A stretch of 64,000 nt of DNA from Nocardiopsis_C rhodophaea (GCF_039530945.1 NZ_BAAAPC010000014.1:62001-126000), one strand, 5' to 3'. Positions 44,697-53,223 are shown, counted from the stretch's first letter. The notes: generated from the letters alone by a model not told the origin. Made by a program: numbers and translations.

Positions 44697-44740
44697 GGGC
44701 GCCGCCGCTTCCTCGCCCAGTGTGAGAAGGGGCGGCGCCC
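44697..44740. terminator. Bidirectional terminator between convergent genes
   Basis: GGGCGCCGCC (44697-44706) pairs with GGCGGCGCCC (44731-44740), and an inner CTTC/GAAG extends the stem past a G-G mismatch. It lies between the DrrB-type gene and the convergent quinone reductase, as expected for a shared terminator. No T-run. Confidence 0.6.
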
Positions 44741-44764
44741 TCGCGGCGCCGCGGTCCGGTGCCG

Positions 44765-45559
44765 CTACCCGCGTGGGCGGAGGTGGAGGTCGGGGCCGCC
44801 GGCGGCCGCTGTTTCGACGTTGGGGAGCAGGCGCATGTCGTGGTCGTAGTCGCCGCCGTCGAGTGTTCGGAAGGGGATCGGGTCGTCGGTGAAGAGGCGG
44901 TCGAGGCGGTGGGCGTACTCCAGCTTCGTGGGCTCGAAGCCGTCCTCCGGGGCCTCGTTGACGTCGTACATCGCGAACGGTTCGAGTGGAGCCAGGCCGG
45001 TGAACCAGAACAGGCCGTGGTGGAGCGGGAACAGGACATCGTTCAGCCGCCCGTGGGCGCCCCGGTCGGAGAACGCCGGTTCCTGGGCGCCGAGCGTCGC
45101 CGAGGCCAGGGCCCGCCGGGGTGCGAGACCGCCGTTGCTGTAGGGCGGGGGCATTCCGGGGCCGTGGGCGAAGCCGTAGGTGAAGACGCGGTCGATCCAG
45201 CCCTTGAGGATGCCGGGCACGGAGAACCACCACATGGGGAACTGCAGGATCACCGCGTCCGACCACAGCAGCTTCTCCTGCTCGGCGGCGATGTCCGGGG
45301 AGAGCCGCCCTTCGGCCGTGGCCCGCTCTGCGGCGTCGAGCACGTGCAGGCGCTGGCCGGCCGGGTGGTCGGGGTAGTCGTCGGCGTCCAGCGTCGCCTT
45401 CCACTTCATCGCGTACAGATCGGATGTCCGCACCTGGTGTCCTGCCGCGCGGAGGTGCTCGGCCGCGAAGTCGGCCAGGGCGGCGTTGAGCGAGCGGGGC
45501 TCGGGGTGGGCGGTGACGATGAGGACGTTCTTCTGCGTCGGCTGTGCGCTTTCGGTCAT
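44765..45559 (-). CDS. NAD(P)H quinone oxidoreductase (flavodoxin fold)
   Basis: 264 aa from ATG 45559 (GAAGGTGG upstream). VLIVTAHPEPRSLNAALADF is the N-terminal NQO/MdaB-type signature; WSDAVILQFPMWWFSVPGIL and KGWIDRVFTYGFAHG bind FAD/FMN. It likely makes two-electron reductions of quinones. It is divergent from the XRE regulator, a common regulator-reductase pairing. Confidence 0.88.
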   Translation of the reverse strand: MTESAQPTQKNVLIVTAHPEPRSLNAALADFAAEHLRAAGHQVRTSDLYAMKWKATLDADDYPDHPAGQRLHVLDAAERATAEGRLSPDIAAEQEKLLWSDAVILQFPMWWFSVPGILKGWIDRVFTYGFAHGPGMPPPYSNGGLAPRRALASATLGAQEPAFSDRGAHGRLNDVLFPLHHGLFWFTGLAPLEPFAMYDVNEAPEDGFEPTKLEYAHRLDRLFTDDPIPFRTLDGGDYDHDMRLLPNVETAAAGGPDLHLRPRG

Positions 45560-45658
45560 GGCAGCCACCTTCGCCCGAACGCGGGAGGGTAACCACTACC
45601 CCCTTTGTCCGGAGGCAGGCTGGTCCTGGTACTGGGAGGGCCACCCATACTGGAGCGC

Positions 45659-46570
45659 ATGGACAGCGTGGACCGCATGATTGGACACCGCCACGACGAC
45701 GGGAGAGGGGACCGCATCGACGGGATCGGCGACCCGCGCCGGGCGCTCGGCGCCTTCCTGCGTGCCCGGCGCGGGCGGGTCGCGCCGGAGGACGTCGGGA
45801 TCACGGCGAGCCGCCGGCGTCGGGTGCGCGGGTTGCGCCGTGAGGAGCTGGCCCAGCTCGCGGGCATAAGCGTGGACTACTACGTGCGACTCGAACAGGG
45901 GCGTGCCGTCCAGCCGTCCGCAGAGGTGCTCGACGCGCTGGCGCGGGCACTCGGCTTGGACGCGGCCGAGCGCAGGCACCTGCGGACCCTGGCAGGTGCC
46001 GCGGGCGGCCCCGCGCCCCGGCTCCAGGTCAGCCCTCTGCTGCAGCGGGCCCTGGACGCCATGGCCGGTCTTCCTGCCTACGTGACGAACCACTGCCTGG
46101 ACGTGGTGGCCTGGAACGTGCTGGGTGGCGAGCTGCTGGGCGGCCTGGGGCGCCCTGGACGCCGCGACCCGAACAACGCCAGGTTCCTCTTCCTCGACCC
46201 CGCGTCGCGCGACGTCCTGCCTGACTGGCAGGAGCGGGCGGCCGAGGCGGTGGGCCTGCTGCGCGTCGCCGCGGGCCGCTACCCCGAGGATGGCTGCCTG
46301 GCCGCGCTCATCGTGGAGCTGTCGGAGCGCAGCGAGGAGTTCCGCCGCATATGGGACACCGGCGAGGTGGTGATGTGCGGCGCGGGACGCAAGCGGCTGC
46401 GGCACCCGGCGATCGGGGAGATCGCTCTGGAGTGCGAGACCCTGCACGTCCCGGAGGCACCCGGCGAGACGGGCCTCGTGGTGCACGTGTTCAGCGCGGA
46501 GGAGGGGAGCTGGGAGGCTGAGGCTCTGACCCGACTGGCGGCGGAGGCCACCGTGACGTGTGCCGGATGA
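45659..46570 (+). CDS. XRE regulator with MmyB-like sensor domain
   Basis: 303 aa. The N-terminal helix-turn-helix (RRVRGLRREELAQLAGISVD, then YYVRLEQGRAVQPSAEVLDA) is followed by an MmyB-like ligand domain (NHCLDVVAWNVLGGELLGGL). ATG 45659 is chosen over an upstream GTG at 45605. It probably controls the divergent quinone reductase from the ~100-base gap between them. Confidence 0.85.
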   Translation: MDSVDRMIGHRHDDGRGDRIDGIGDPRRALGAFLRARRGRVAPEDVGITASRRRRVRGLRREELAQLAGISVDYYVRLEQGRAVQPSAEVLDALARALGLDAAERRHLRTLAGAAGGPAPRLQVSPLLQRALDAMAGLPAYVTNHCLDVVAWNVLGGELLGGLGRPGRRDPNNARFLFLDPASRDVLPDWQERAAEAVGLLRVAAGRYPEDGCLAALIVELSERSEEFRRIWDTGEVVMCGAGRKRLRHPAIGEIALECETLHVPEAPGETGLVVHVFSAEEGSWEAEALTRLAAEATVTCAG

Positions 46571-46953
46571 GCTGCCGGTAGAACCGGTTGGCGGGGCCGG
46601 GGAGCTGGGTGCGGAGCCGGGGAGGCCAACCCGGAGGTGGACGGCGTCGAGGCGGCGCGGCAGCTCGGCGGTGCAGCGGGCGACACGTGCGCGTCGTGGG
46701 ACGGGCAGGATCGTGGGCCGGTGCTTGCGCGCTGGACCCGCGGTCCGGGGAATTCCCTCTTCGAAGTGCTTGCGGGCATGGCGCGGCGCTTTTTTCGGGG
46801 CACCGTTGTCCAGCCGATCCTCCGTGCGGACGCGACCATGGAAGCGCGCATGCACGGGGGCGGATCGGCGAGCGCCGGGCGGGGATGGTGTCGCTCGATC
46901 GGTGGGGATAGCGTCGGGTTGTGTACGGCCACGCGGGAGAAAGGAGGCGCACC
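46571..46953. other. 383-base gap, no gene recognised
   Basis: The open frames here on both strands have no ribosome sites or family resemblance. A segment near 46575-46620 loosely resembles one near 47545-47590 (both with TAGAACCGGT), too weakly to call a repeat. The end holds the ribosome site of the next gene. Confidence 0.4.
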
Positions 46954-47367
46954 ATGGCACGGCTCGCGCGGCTGCTCGGTGCGGCCACGGCGGTGTTCGG
47001 CGCGGCCACCGCGGCCTGTCCGGAGATCATCGCGCGTCCACTCGGCCTGGCCGAGGAAGACGGCACGGTGTCGCCGCGGACGCGTCTGCTGATCGAGCTC
47101 ATCGGGTTCCGCGACGTCGCCGTGGGGATGGGTATGGTCGTCGCGCCGCGTGGTGCTCCGCTGCGGTGTCTGATCGCCGCCCGCGCCGTGTCGGACGCGG
47201 GCGACGCGTTCGTCCTGGGCCGGTCCCTGCCGAGCCCCGCGTCCCGGGTGTTGGGCGTGGGGATGGCGGGCGGCTGGGCCGTGCTGTGCGCCGCCAGCGC
47301 CGCCACCGCGGGCCGCCCCGAAGCGCCGTTCCGGCGTCCGCGCCGACCCGGTTCCGCTCCGGGCTGA
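46954..47367 (+). CDS. Small membrane protein (DUF4267-like)
   Basis: 137 aa, ATG 46954 with AAAGGAGG upstream. Three or four weak membrane helices (LLGAATAVFGAATAACPEII, then VAVGMGMVVAPRGAPL, then VLGVGMAGGWAVLCAASAA). The pattern GFRDVAVGM resembles DUF4267 membrane proteins. Function unknown. Confidence 0.65.
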   Translation: MARLARLLGAATAVFGAATAACPEIIARPLGLAEEDGTVSPRTRLLIELIGFRDVAVGMGMVVAPRGAPLRCLIAARAVSDAGDAFVLGRSLPSPASRVLGVGMAGGWAVLCAASAATAGRPEAPFRRPRRPGSAPG

Positions 47368-47959
47368 TGACACGACGGCGGTGCGCGTACGGTTCTGGAA
47401 CGGTGATGGGCCTTTTCTCCTCGGCCAGCCCCGAAGCTGGCCGACGAGCGCGCCAGATGCCAGGCGACCCGTGATGCTTCCACGGGGGTTGTTCAGGCCA
47501 GGTCTTTCTCGGATCCGGCCTGGGGCGCTGCAGCCGGGCCGTCCGTAGAACCGGTGGGCGCCGGGCTGGGTGGTGCTGCGGGAGCCGGATGATCGTGCGA
47601 CCGCGCGAGCGCGCCTCGCCTCCCGCGTAACCCCATGAACCGACCTCCCCGTCCGCTGTTCCTCTCGTCCATGCGCACCCGGACGCCGTCGCCCCGAGCC
47701 CGAGCCGCGGCGTGGCGTGGCGTGGCGGGGCGGGGGGAGTCCGGCGATGAATGCCAGCTGGAGCGTGCTGGAGGTCGCGTCGTCTCGCGCGGCGGCGGCC
47801 AGGGAGCGGGGGTGCTTCGGCCGCTCACGCGTTCCGATGCCAGGACACGAGATAGCCCGGCCCCGGCCGGTTGGCCGGGGCCGGGCCCAACGCGGCACCG
47901 AGGGGTCCTCCCCCAAGATCCCCAAGGGTGCCGCTTTCCAGGGTGGCTTCGTGTGTCGG
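47368..47959. other. 592-base gap, no gene recognised
   Basis: Long open frames exist on both strands because of high GC, but none has a ribosome site, codon pattern or family resemblance that supports a gene. GGCCGGTTGGCCGGGGCC near 47865-47882 is a short palindromic stretch that could act in termination for one of the convergent genes. Confidence 0.4.
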
Positions 47960-48574
47960 TCAGGCCAGTCGATGTCTCGGGTGGCGGGGCGGGGCGGCCA
48001 TGGAGAGCCGAACCACTGTTGGCAGGCGGTCGAGCTCCAGGGCGGTGCGCATGTCGCGCAGCGCCTCGGCGCGGACGCGCCGCCACACGTTCGCGACGTC
48101 GGCGTCCTCGTCCACCGTGACGTCGAGGCGCAGGTGCGGCCGCTGGGCCGACTCCGTCGCGGCGGCGTGGGCGCGGCGCACGCCCGGGATGTCGAGGACC
48201 TGTCGTTCCAAGGCCGTCCGCGCCGCCTTCGAGCTGAGCTCGGTGCGGCCGCGGGCGTCGCCGTCACCGAGCACGATCCGCCCGACCGTGTCGGTGCGCA
48301 GCTGAACCAGCAGCCAGCGCAATGCCAGCAGCGCCACCAGGACCAGCAGGGCGGCGGCCGCCCACGGCAGCCAGGCCCCGGGGCGGCCGATGAGCTCCGG
48401 CGTACCGGCGATCTCCGCCTCGGCGACCCGTCCCCCGAACAGCCCCAGGCCCGCGGCGAGTGCCGCCGTCCCGCCGCCGAGCAGCAGCACGCCCAGGAGC
48501 GCCAGCCCCCACCGGTTGCCGCGCGCCGAGCGGCGCGCCCTGTTCCTCTCGCCCACTGCCCTCGCCTTCTTCAC
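47960..48574 (-). CDS. AmaP-like membrane protein of the Asp23 locus
   Basis: 204 aa. Two membrane helices (WGLALLGVLLLGGGTAALAA and WLPWAAAALLVLVALLALRW) precede an alpha/beta domain (ALERQVLDIPGVRRAHAAA, then RLDVTVDEDADV) related to Asp23. It resembles the alkaline-shock membrane anchor AmaP/DUF6286 group. Last gene of the leftward envelope-stress operon; likely anchors Asp23-type proteins at the membrane. Confidence 0.75.
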   Translation of the reverse strand: MKKARAVGERNRARRSARGNRWGLALLGVLLLGGGTAALAAGLGLFGGRVAEAEIAGTPELIGRPGAWLPWAAAALLVLVALLALRWLLVQLRTDTVGRIVLGDGDARGRTELSSKAARTALERQVLDIPGVRRAHAAATESAQRPHLRLDVTVDEDADVANVWRRVRAEALRDMRTALELDRLPTVVRLSMAAPPRHPRHRLA

Positions 48575-48602
48575 CCCTCTGCGCCTTCATCCCAGCGCGC
48601 GT

Positions 48603-49208
48603 TCATCGCTTCCCCCGCCGTACGGTGGTGGTCACTTTGTAGGAGTGCAGTGGAGCGATGTCCGCCAGGCGCTCCTCTACCGCGGCGGTGACCGCCGCCC
48701 GGAGTTCCGCGGTCTCGGCCAGTTCGGTGCGCACGCGCACCCGGATCCGTCGGCGCCGCACCGCCACCTTGGCCGAATCGACCCCGCCGGTGCCCAGCGC
48801 CGCCGCGGTCAGGGTCCGTCGGAGGGCGGGCCGGGACAGGCCGACGATCAGATCGGGGTCGTCGGTGCGCAGTGCGGCCCACCGGCCCTCGCCGGGCAGC
48901 AGCGCCACCGCGATCAAAAGCAGGCCGATCAGCGCCAGGGCCGCCGAGGCGACCTGCACCTCCGGGGCGTTCCATTGGGCGCCGCCGACTCGCTGGGCCG
49001 CCGCGCCGACGAACGGGATGCCCAGCGGCACACCGGCCAGCGCGGAGATCACCTCGGCCGCCGCCGTGACCGCCACGGCGAGCAGCAGCACGGCCGCGAT
49101 CACCGTCGGCCATATCCGGTGCGGCCGAAAGGCGCGCACCGCCACCCGGCGGGCCCGCTCGGCCGTACCCGGGTCCGGCGCGCTCCACTCGGCGTCCGCC
49201 GTCGTCAT
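48603..49208 (-). CDS. DUF6286-type membrane protein of the Asp23 locus
   Basis: 201 aa, ATG 49208 with AAGGAG. Two membrane helices (IWPTVIAAVLLLAVAVTAAA and ASAALALIGLLLIAVALL) and a C-terminal domain with paired strands (RVRVRTELAETAELRAAV). It parallels the following gene in design, probably by duplication. It likely serves with it as membrane partner of the Asp23 proteins. Confidence 0.75.
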   Translation of the reverse strand: MTTADAEWSAPDPGTAERARRVAVRAFRPHRIWPTVIAAVLLLAVAVTAAAEVISALAGVPLGIPFVGAAAQRVGGAQWNAPEVQVASAALALIGLLLIAVALLPGEGRWAALRTDDPDLIVGLSRPALRRTLTAAALGTGGVDSAKVAVRRRRIRVRVRTELAETAELRAAVTAAVEERLADIAPLHSYKVTTTVRRGKR

Positions 49209-49282
49209 CGGTGGCTCCTTCCCAGTTCCGCGCGGCGTCCGCTCTCCTGGTTCCGATCCGCGTCGGTGCGGGACGCTTCCGC

Positions 49283-49702
49283 TCATCTCGGCTCCGCTCG
49301 GCCTCCGGCCGCGTCTGCGCGGGGCAGCTCGACGATCTCGATGTCGACTCGACCCACGCGGATCCCGGTGAGCCGCTCGACCGTGTCCGCGACGTGCTCC
49401 CGCACGTGTTGGGCGGTCGTCGCGGCGGGGCGCGGATAGGGCACGGCGATGCCCAGCCTGATGGTCGCCGTGCGCTCCGCTTCCCGGCCGCTGAGGCGGA
49501 CGGTGACCCGGGTGGGCCCGTGTCCGGCTCCGAGCAGCCGACCGAGGCCGCCGCCGACCTCGCCGACACCCGGGACCTCCGCCGCCGCGTGGGCGGCGAT
49601 CTTGGTGACGACCCGCTCGGGGATCGTCGTGCTGCCGTGCTCGGGCGCCGCGTCACCCGCCCTCCGCGGCGTCGGGTTCCGCGCCGCCACTGTCGCCGAC
49701 AT
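49283..49702 (-). CDS. Asp23/Gls24 family protein (copy 1)
   Basis: 139 aa. STTIPERVVTKIAAHAAAEV and PGVGEVGG open the Asp23 domain; VRLSGREAERTATIRLGIAV and VERLTGIRVGRVDIEIVEL complete it. The family is linked to cell-envelope stress in Gram-positives. It lies between the 56-aa membrane peptide and the DUF6286-type protein. Confidence 0.85.
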   Translation of the reverse strand: MSATVAARNPTPRRAGDAAPEHGSTTIPERVVTKIAAHAAAEVPGVGEVGGGLGRLLGAGHGPTRVTVRLSGREAERTATIRLGIAVPYPRPAATTAQHVREHVADTVERLTGIRVGRVDIEIVELPRADAAGGRAEPR

Positions 49703-49781
49703 GCCACCGCCCCCTTCTCAGACCCGGACCGTTTCCCGGAGTTCCGGCTTTCCCCCGGTGCGTCCCGCGTTCCCGGGGGCG

Positions 49782-49952
49782 CTACCGGCGCCGGAGGAAC
49801 AGCTCGGACAGGTCGATTTCGCCCTCATAGGCGCGGCCGGCCAGGAAGCCGACCATGCCCAGGACGAGCACCAGCGCGAACGCCCCGAAACCGCCGAACG
49901 CGGCCGCCAGTGCCAGTACCGTGCCGTAGGCCAGTCCCACGATGGGCCACAT
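49782..49952 (-). CDS. Small two-helix membrane protein (DUF2273-like)
   Basis: 56 aa, ATG 49952 with GGAGG six bases upstream. Two hydrophobic stretches (IVGLAYGTVLALAAAFGG and FALVLVLGMVGFLAGRAYEG) end in a basic LFLRRR. Such peptides (DUF2273 type) accompany Asp23 genes in many Gram-positives. It is 19 bases after the J-domain-like gene. Confidence 0.7.
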   Translation of the reverse strand: MWPIVGLAYGTVLALAAAFGGFGAFALVLVLGMVGFLAGRAYEGEIDLSELFLRRR

Positions 49953-49971
49953 GGCCACCCTCCTCGCTTTT

Positions 49972-50241
49972 TCATCGCAGCCGCCGCGCCCGCTCGCGGC
50001 GGGCCGCCCGGCGGCGCAGCGCGCGTAGCACCCATCCGGCGGGCCCCCTCGGCGCCCGGAACGCCCGGATTTCGCCGGGTGCCCGGCCTTCCCCCGACGG
50101 CCGGGCAGCCGGTCCGCCCAGGGATTGGCGCCACCGCGCCAGGCCCTCGGCGAAGGCCCGCGGATCACCGCCCCGGTCGGGATGGTTCTCATGGACCCAG
50201 GCCCGGTAGGCCCCGCGCTGGTCGCGCGGCCGCCCGCGCAC
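49972..50241 (-). CDS. J-domain-like small protein
   Basis: 89 aa, GTG 50241, which follows the stop of the upstream Asp23-like gene by four bases. It has an HPD motif in a J-domain setting (RAWVHENHPDRGGDPRAF), then a basic Arg/Pro-rich tail. It lacks a full canonical J-domain length, so it may be a minimal DnaK-recruiting helper or a decoy. Similar small proteins occur in actinobacterial Asp23 loci. Confidence 0.6.
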   Translation of the reverse strand: MRGRPRDQRGAYRAWVHENHPDRGGDPRAFAEGLARWRQSLGGPAARPSGEGRAPGEIRAFRAPRGPAGWVLRALRRRAARRERARRLR

Positions 50242-50245
50242 CGGA

Positions 50246-50632
50246 TCACCCCCCGACCGCGGCGTCGGCGACCACGTCCTCGACGGACACGTCCACGCGC
50301 CGTCCCGGCACCATCGGTGCGACCAGTGCGCGGATCTCCGCGGCGACCTCCGGGATCGGGCGGCCGCAGCGCAGCACGACCCCGATCGCGACGGCGTCCT
50401 CGCGCACCGACACCCCCTCGATCCGGTCTCCCGGGGCGAACGTGGCGGTGGTGCGGAAGGCACCCGCCGACAGGTCGATGACCTCAAAGAGGCCGCGCAC
50501 CCGGTCGGCGATCTCCCGCGCGATCCGCGCGCTGCGGTCCGCACCGCCCGCTTCGGTCGCCGAGTCCGTGCCTCCCGCCCGCTCTCCGGGGCGGGAGGCA
50601 CGGGACTCACTGGACGCGCGGCTCGGATCCAC
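50246..50632 (-). CDS. Asp23/Gls24-like protein (copy 2, divergent)
   Basis: 128 aa if started at GTG 50632; ATG 50671 would give 141 aa but overlaps the previous gene more deeply. The Asp23 pattern is present: SARIAREIADRVRGLFEV, then RIEGVSVREDAVAIGVVLRC, and RVDVSVEDVVADA at the end. It lacks a hydrophobic helix. It lies between the canonical Asp23 gene and the J-domain-like gene in the operon. Confidence 0.7.
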   Translation of the reverse strand: MDPSRASSESRASRPGERAGGTDSATEAGGADRSARIAREIADRVRGLFEVIDLSAGAFRTTATFAPGDRIEGVSVREDAVAIGVVLRCGRPIPEVAAEIRALVAPMVPGRRVDVSVEDVVADAAVGG

Positions 50633-51092
50633 CGTCGTCGGCCTCGTCGTCGGGCAGGTAGATGTCGTCAATGGTGATGTTGACCTCGGTGACCTCCAGG
50701 CCCGTCATCCGCTCCACCGCGGTGATGACGTTGCGGCGCACCGCCGCTGCCAGGTCGGGGATGGACACCCCGTACTCGATCACCAGATCGATGTCGGCCG
50801 CCGCCTGACGCTCGCCCACCTCCACGGACACTCCGCGTGCGGCGGTGCCGGAGGTCGTGGCGCCGGGAATCCGGTCGCGCATGGCCCCGAAAGCCCGGGC
50901 GGCGCCGCTGCCCATGCTGTGCACGCCACCGACTTCCCGTGCGGCCATACCCGCGATCTTCGCGACGACGTGGTCGGCGATCGAGGTCGTGCCCTTCGCC
51001 GTTACCAGCTCACGGGCGTCGGCGCCGCCGGCCCCGGAGGTGTTCTTCTCGCGTGCTTCAGGCACCTTGGGCTCTGCTTTCGAATCGGTCAC
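50607..51092 (-). CDS. Asp23/Gls24 family protein (copy 3, canonical)
   Basis: 161 aa. GTTSIADHVVAKIAGMAARE and VGGVHSMGSGAAR, then VEVGERQAAADIDLVIEYG and VERMTGLEVTEVNITIDDIY give a full Asp23 domain with a long flexible N-terminus. It is the best match to the family among the copies. It follows the csbD-type gene by 31 bases, so the whole set from csbD leftwards is one operon. Confidence 0.9.
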   Translation of the reverse strand: MTDSKAEPKVPEAREKNTSGAGGADARELVTAKGTTSIADHVVAKIAGMAAREVGGVHSMGSGAARAFGAMRDRIPGATTSGTAARGVSVEVGERQAAADIDLVIEYGVSIPDLAAAVRRNVITAVERMTGLEVTEVNITIDDIYLPDDEADDGGSEPRVQ

Positions 51093-51123
51093 TGTTCCAT
51101 CCCCCCGTGCGGTGCATGGCGGT

Positions 51124-51321
51124 TCAGCGCTTGAAGACGTTCTTGATCTTCTCGGCGGCCTCTCCGGCCTTCTCCTTGACGTCCTCCGCGGCGTCCTCGA
51201 TGCGGGCCTCGGCCTGATCGAGCTTGCCCTCGGTCTCCAGCTCGGAGTTCCCCATCGCCTTGCCGGCGGTCTCCTTGGCCTTGCCCTTGGCGTTCTCGAA
51301 CTCGTTGTCGATGTTTCCCAC
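51124..51321 (-). CDS. CsbD-family stress protein
   Basis: 65 aa, charged and helical: NEFENAKGKAKETAGKAMG and KLDQAEARIEDAAEDVKEKA are CsbD-family sequences (amphipathic repeats rich in Lys/Glu/Ala). The family is general-stress inducible. It heads the leftward operon, divergent from the sigma factor, so the sigma factor may drive it. Confidence 0.9.
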   Translation of the reverse strand: MGNIDNEFENAKGKAKETAGKAMGNSELETEGKLDQAEARIEDAAEDVKEKAGEAAEKIKNVFKR

Positions 51322-51584
51322 CGTGTGTTCCTCCCCCTGTTGGTTCGTGCCGCGCTTCTTCTCGCTCCGCGCCGTCGGTGCCGGGCGGAGCGATCGCTGT
51401 TGCCGTGTTACCGGAAGTAGCGCGCACCACTAAGGACACGCGTGCCCCACGCATCGTCACGCGGAAGCGCGTGTGATCTGGGACACATGCGAGACGCGCT
51501 ACGCCCCCGTGCGGATATCACTGATCGTGTATAAAAGAATGCTATGCGTAATATGGCCGGGTGACTGCGGACGCGGGCGGATGA
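51322..51584. promoter_or_regulatory. Divergent promoter region, csbD and ECF sigma
   Basis: 263 bases between csbD (left) and the sigma gene (right). A TATAAAAGAAT stretch lies near 51530-51542 and could be part of the rightward -10 region. CGCGGAAGCGCG (51459-51470) is a short inverted repeat. I cannot define the ECF-specific promoter motif from one sequence. Confidence 0.4.
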
Positions 51585-52136
51585 ATGGCAAACACTTCGC
51601 ATCGTGACGACACGGCGCTGGTCAAGCGCGCCCGCGACGGCGACGCCGCGGCATTCGAGATGCTGGTCCGGCGGCACCAGGACACCGTGTACCGGATCGC
51701 CTTGCGCATCCTGAACGATTCGGCCGACGCCGCGGACACGTCGCAGGAGGCGCTGGTCGCGGCCTGGCGCGCCCTTCCCGACCTGGACGACCCCGAGACA
51801 TTCCGGGCGTGGCTCTATCGCATCGTCACGCGCCGCGCCCTGAACGCCGCTCGTGCGCGCACCCCCGAGTCACCGACCGACCTCCTGGAGGGCGAGCGCC
51901 CCGGGCGCGGCCCCGGACCCGAACATCACACGGTCGCTAGCGGCCTGCGCGATGCCCTCGCCCAGGCCCTCCTCGACCTCCCGCCGCAGCAGCGTGTCTG
52001 CTGGATCCTGTACGAGATGGAGCAGATGACCTACGGCGAGATCGCTGAGACCGTCGGTGTGACGACGGGCGCCGTACGCGGCCGCATCCACCGTGCCCGA
52101 GCCCACCTCGTGGAGGCGCTGAAGCCATGGCGATAG
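51585..52136 (+). CDS. ECF-type RNA polymerase sigma factor
   Basis: 183 aa. Region 2: FEMLVRRHQDTVYRIALRIL and DAADTSQEALVAAWRALPDL; region 4: ALLDLPPQQRVCWILYEMEQ, then MTYGEIAETVGVTTGAVRGR. It lacks region 3, as ECF factors do. Its stop overlaps the start of the next gene by ten bases, the usual sigma/anti-sigma coupling. It probably controls the divergent Asp23/CsbD operon. Confidence 0.9.
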   Translation: MANTSHRDDTALVKRARDGDAAAFEMLVRRHQDTVYRIALRILNDSADAADTSQEALVAAWRALPDLDDPETFRAWLYRIVTRRALNAARARTPESPTDLLEGERPGRGPGPEHHTVASGLRDALAQALLDLPPQQRVCWILYEMEQMTYGEIAETVGVTTGAVRGRIHRARAHLVEALKPWR

Positions 52137-52675
52137 ACCACACCGACCACGAACGGCTGCCGTGCGGCTCCGACATCGACGAGGTTCTGGCGCACGAGCG
52201 CGACGGGGCGCCGACCGATCACGAACTGCGGTGCCCGCACTGCCGTGCGGCGGTCGAGGAGCACAGCGTGCTGCTCGCCGCCCGGTCCGAGCTCGCCGCG
52301 GAGCGCGTGGTGGCCCCGCCGCACCTGCTCGACGACGTGATGCGGCTGGTGCGCGCCGACCCGAGGTCGCGCCGAGCCCTGCGCGTGCCCGGGGAGGAGG
52401 AGGGGGTCACCCGGGTCAGGCGCTCGGCCGCGGCCGCCGTGCTGCGAACAGCGGCCGAGGGTGTGCCTGGTGTGGCCGACGCCCGCGTCGCGGAGCTCAC
52501 CGAGGGCGAGGACGGGATCGACATCGAGTTGCGCGTACGGCTCCACGCGGGCACGACCGTTCCGCGGGCGGACGCCGCTCTGCGCACCCGGCTGGCCGAG
52601 GTCGCCCGCGACCAGCTCGGCTGGAAGGCCGCCCGGTTGGACATCTCCGTCCTCGACATCGAAGACGGACGCTGA
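52127..52675 (+). CDS. Zinc anti-sigma motif fused to an Asp23-like domain
   Basis: 182 aa, ATG 52127 inside the sigma gene. Residues ~28-38 contain HELRCPHC, the HxxxCxxC motif of zinc-binding anti-sigma factors, followed by a helical stretch. The C-terminal ~95 residues have an Asp23-like pattern (AAAAVLRTAAEGVPGVADA, IDIELRVRLHAG, AARLDISVLDIEDG). There is no membrane helix. It suggests a soluble anti-sigma factor whose sensor half resembles the proteins made by the divergent operon. Sigma coupling is clear; the fusion reading is by eye. Confidence 0.65.
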   Translation: MAIDHTDHERLPCGSDIDEVLAHERDGAPTDHELRCPHCRAAVEEHSVLLAARSELAAERVVAPPHLLDDVMRLVRADPRSRRALRVPGEEEGVTRVRRSAAAAVLRTAAEGVPGVADARVAELTEGEDGIDIELRVRLHAGTTVPRADAALRTRLAEVARDQLGWKAARLDISVLDIEDGR

Positions 52676-52908
52676 CGGGCATCCGGTACACGCGCGGCCC
52701 TTCCGGCGCTCGGAAGCGTGCGCGCCGCTGGGGTCGGTGTCGATGCCCCGACCGAGCGCCGCGCCTATGCCGAATGGGCCGCAGAGGCGGGCGAACGTGC
52801 CCCCCGCGATCACCGGCCCGGCCGTAGTGATCGTGGGCATCGGTCACGGCGGCTCTCCTACCGCTCCCTCTCCTGCCGCTCGGCCTTCGCGCGCAGCTTG
52901 GTGCGGGG

Positions 52909-53223
52909 TGGCGCGGTGTTGGCGGAGGTGGGCGCGTTCGTTCTCACGCAGATCGGTGGCGGGAGCGGCGAGGCGTGGTCGGCCCTGGCGGCATTGGTCA
53001 TCGGATTCGGTTTGGGTGCTGTGGGGGCGCCGACCATGGGATCGCTGTACCGGACGCTGCCGGCCGAGAAGGTGCCGCAGGGCAGTTCTGTGCTCTACAA
53101 ACTCCATGCTCTACAAACTCCGTCAGCTCGGCGTCGCCTGCGTCGCTCTGATCCTCGCTGCCGCAGGGACGGGCGGGGCATCCGGCGGGATCGGCGGCTT
53201 CCAGCAGGGTTACAAGGAACCTC
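52909..53223 (+). pseudogene. MFS exporter C-terminal remnant
   Basis: ALVIGFGLGAVGAPTMGSLY and RTLPAEKVPQGSSVLYKL match helices 11-12 of EmrB/QacA-type exporters. A 16-base tandem duplication (TGCTCTACAAACTCC at 53091 and again at 53107) shifts the frame, which resumes as LYKLRQLGVACVALILAAAG. The first ~400 residues are missing. It lies back to back with the intact exporter on the opposite strand and may be an unrelated relict. Confidence 0.7.

Noticed and set aside
46575..47590. Two loosely similar GC-rich segments (both with TAGAACCGGT) flanking the small membrane protein
   Set aside because: Similarity is patchy and within what GC-rich bias could give; no repeat called.
46279..48267. 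Very long open frames on the minus strand through 46.3-48.3 kb
   Set aside because: They run opposite to clear genes, are Arg/Pro/Ala-rich shadow frames and have no motif or ribosome site.
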